Assembly: GCA_947378515.1 (NCBI GenBank)
Contig: CANCKG010000051.1
Location: forward strand, 1-5,931
DNA: 5,931 nt
Direction of reading: 5' to 3'
Origin: Gammaproteobacteria bacterium
GTDB taxonomy: Bacteria > Pseudomonadota > Gammaproteobacteria > CAISUE01
In this document: positions 4,857 to 5,931 of the stretch, piece after piece
How positions within the stretch are numbered: the stretch's first letter is position 1
Layout of the letters: each line of letters starts with the position of its first letter
Notes under the pieces: generated by a model
The model's database searches: none
Seen by the model: the letters and a program-made list of their open reading frames with translations, nothing else
Told to the model about the DNA's origin: nothing
Program-made: the position numbers and the translations under genes

Positions 4857-5399
4857 TTAGGCATTTGGTAAATCAAAATGAACGGGACTGCCTTTCATTA
4901 AACGCAATTTTTCCGCTGTGCCTCCTGGGACTTCCAACACATAACGCGTGCCATTGGGCGATTGCAATAAGGGGCATTGGCTTTGCGCGAGCCCTGGTTG
5001 GCAAGTATTGGCATCACTAAGCGCGGTATTTAAGGTGCAAGGATTGTCCCCAATGCAAATTTCAGCATTCGCCATTAGCCCTAAGACATGCTTGTCGTTA
5101 TCTAACCAAATAATATCTAGTGGAAAATGCATCTGGAGCATCCAGAAAGTCACTTGATTCGGTTGAGCAAAGGCAAAGAGCATGGCGTGATTGGGCTCTA
5201 ATGACAATCGATTGGATAAGCCTAAAGTTCGAGCCGCATCATCGTTTGCCACTTCGGTGCTAAAACTTTGGCTACCAATCGTTAGATTAATGAGAGGCAG
5301 GGTGGTGGGTTTACTGATCGCATTAGCAATCGATGTTAAGCTTAAGCCTGCTACAATTAATAACGAGTAAAACAAATGCCGGTAGTCGTGTGTAGTCAT
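4857..5399 (-). CDS. exported DUF192 family protein
   Basis: The 180-aa product begins with a signal peptide: short polar N-terminus, hydrophobic core at about 9-24 (LFYSLLIVAGLSLTSI), and a probable signal peptidase I site after ANA at 25-27. The mature part is a DUF192 domain: the N-terminal strand with FSTEVANDDAARTLGLSNR, then MLFAFAQPNQVTFWM, the PLDIIWLD strand and the closing RYVLEVPGGTAEK. The family is widespread, often periplasmic, and of unknown function. A stretch at about 113-145, between the VLGLMANAE strand and the RYVLEVP strand, carries four cysteines (C115, C121, C133, C142), which could form disulfides in the periplasm. The ATG at 5399 has AAGGA 9 nt upstream. A TTG at codon 9 would remove the signal N-region and has no such support. 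The start lies inside the divergent rsmJ gene. Confidence 0.9.
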   Translation of the reverse strand: MTTHDYRHLFYSLLIVAGLSLTSIANAISKPTTLPLINLTIGSQSFSTEVANDDAARTLGLSNRLSLEPNHAMLFAFAQPNQVTFWMLQMHFPLDIIWLDNDKHVLGLMANAEICIGDNPCTLNTALSDANTCQPGLAQSQCPLLQSPNGTRYVLEVPGGTAEKLRLMKGSPVHFDLPNA

Positions 5400-5931
5400 A
5401 CAGAAGAATCCTTAGTAATAAAAGCCCGTGCGTTAGCACAACGTTTAGATTGGCCGTTAGTAACGCGTCTATCGATGGCCGATGCGTTGGCTTTGCTCGT
5501 TGAACCCACTTATTTAGCGTTGAGTTTGCCACAGTTTAAACCACTTTATGTTGATTTTAGTGAAGGTAAGCAAGCTTATCGCTTAAATCATGTTCAACAA
5601 GAGCAATTAGTCAAAGCGTGTAAAGTGAAAAGCGTGTATCGCCCCTTAACGATCATTGATGCGACAGCAGGTTTAGGCAAAGACGCACTATTGTTGGCCG
5701 CTAGTGGGGCCCAAGTTACTATGCTTGAGCAACAGCCGATTTTAGGGTGTTTATTAGAAGATTTAGTGGCGAGGTTGGCGCAAAGTCAGTGGTCATTTAG
5801 GTTAAGCGTTTATCAAACTAATGCCATCGATTATTTAGCGGCATTAGCGCCAGCAGAGCGGCCCGATGTAATTTATTTAGATCCAATGTTTGATCATGAC
5901 AACAGTAAAACAGCGTTGGTTAAAAAAGACT
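5376..5931 (+). CDS. rsmJ: 16S rRNA (guanine1516-N2)-methyltransferase RsmJ, 3' end missing
   Basis: The plus strand reads 185 codons from ATG at 5376 to the window edge; the E. coli protein has 250, so about a quarter is missing. RsmJ methylates N2 of G1516 in helix 45 of 16S rRNA using S-adenosylmethionine. Visible marks are the SAM-binding motif I DATAGLGKDALLLA (95-108), the acidic MLEQ after the second strand (116-119), and the catalytic-region motif YLDPMF (167-172) followed by SKTALVKKD, all in the order and spacing of the E. coli protein. The N-terminal part, with VVVCSHTE and VDFSEG (59-64), fits too. The start is well bounded: an in-frame TAA lies at 5361, and the only other nearby choice is GTG at 5388. 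The ribosome site is weak (CGAG). All these starts lie inside the divergent DUF192 gene. Confidence 0.93.
   Translation, partial: MPVVVCSHTEESLVIKARALAQRLDWPLVTRLSMADALALLVEPTYLALSLPQFKPLYVDFSEGKQAYRLNHVQQEQLVKACKVKSVYRPLTIIDATAGLGKDALLLAASGAQVTMLEQQPILGCLLEDLVARLAQSQWSFRLSVYQTNAIDYLAALAPAERPDVIYLDPMFDHDNSKTALVKKD
5409..5413 (-). promoter_or_regulatory. ribosome binding site fixing the DUF192 start
   Basis: AAGGA on the minus strand stands 9 nt before the ATG at 5399. It matters because it supports the longer start, the one that creates the 24-bp overlap with rsmJ. It lies entirely inside the rsmJ coding sequence. Confidence 0.65.

Overview
The window looks like chromosomal DNA from a gammaproteobacterium. 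The evidence is an RsmJ-type 16S rRNA methyltransferase, a CysRS that matches the Escherichia coli enzyme residue for residue at its key sites, a type II phosphatidylserine synthase and a DUF3579 protein. A Legionellales-like lineage is a guess from general resemblance only. The genes are ordinary housekeeping or conserved-family genes. The unusual content is in the spaces between them, which are full of palindromes and dispersed repeats.

Layout, left to right. (1) Positions 1-732, minus strand: the 5' part of pssA, cut by the window edge. (2) 733-1003: AT-rich spacer with no supported gene. (3) 1004-2047: a repeat-bounded block. Two copies of a 115-bp element (1045-1159 and 1933-2047), about 89% identical by hand alignment, lie in inverted orientation around a 773-bp core. 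The core holds a 97-aa DUF3579 gene (1234-1527, plus strand) and a gene-free tract containing a possible structured RNA with a perfect 17-bp closing stem (1622-1746). (4) 2180-3589, minus strand: cysS. A perfect 38-bp-arm hairpin (3597-3678) stands immediately upstream of its start codon. (5) 3679-3893: spacer with a 145-bp MITE-like element (3714-3858, 15-bp perfect terminal inverted repeats) and a 14-bp hairpin across the stop codon of the next gene. (6) 3894-4709, minus strand: a HvfC/BufC-type DUF2063 protein. Its usual MNIO (DUF692) partner is not visible. (7) 4857-5399, minus strand: an exported DUF192 protein. (8) 5376-5931, plus strand: rsmJ, cut by the right edge. Its 5' end overlaps the 5' end of the divergent DUF192 gene by 24 bp.

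The genes do not form one pathway. PssA makes phosphatidylserine for phosphatidylethanolamine synthesis, CysRS charges tRNA-Cys, RsmJ modifies 16S rRNA, DUF192 is probably periplasmic, and the DUF2063 protein belongs to a family that partners peptide-modifying MNIO enzymes in copper/metallophore systems. No convincing new multi-gene system is visible. The best leads are the inverted-repeat-bounded DUF3579/RNA block, the structured RNA candidate, the cysS leader hairpin, and the related repeats lying upstream of both cysS and the DUF2063 gene. All alignments and foldings here were done by eye.
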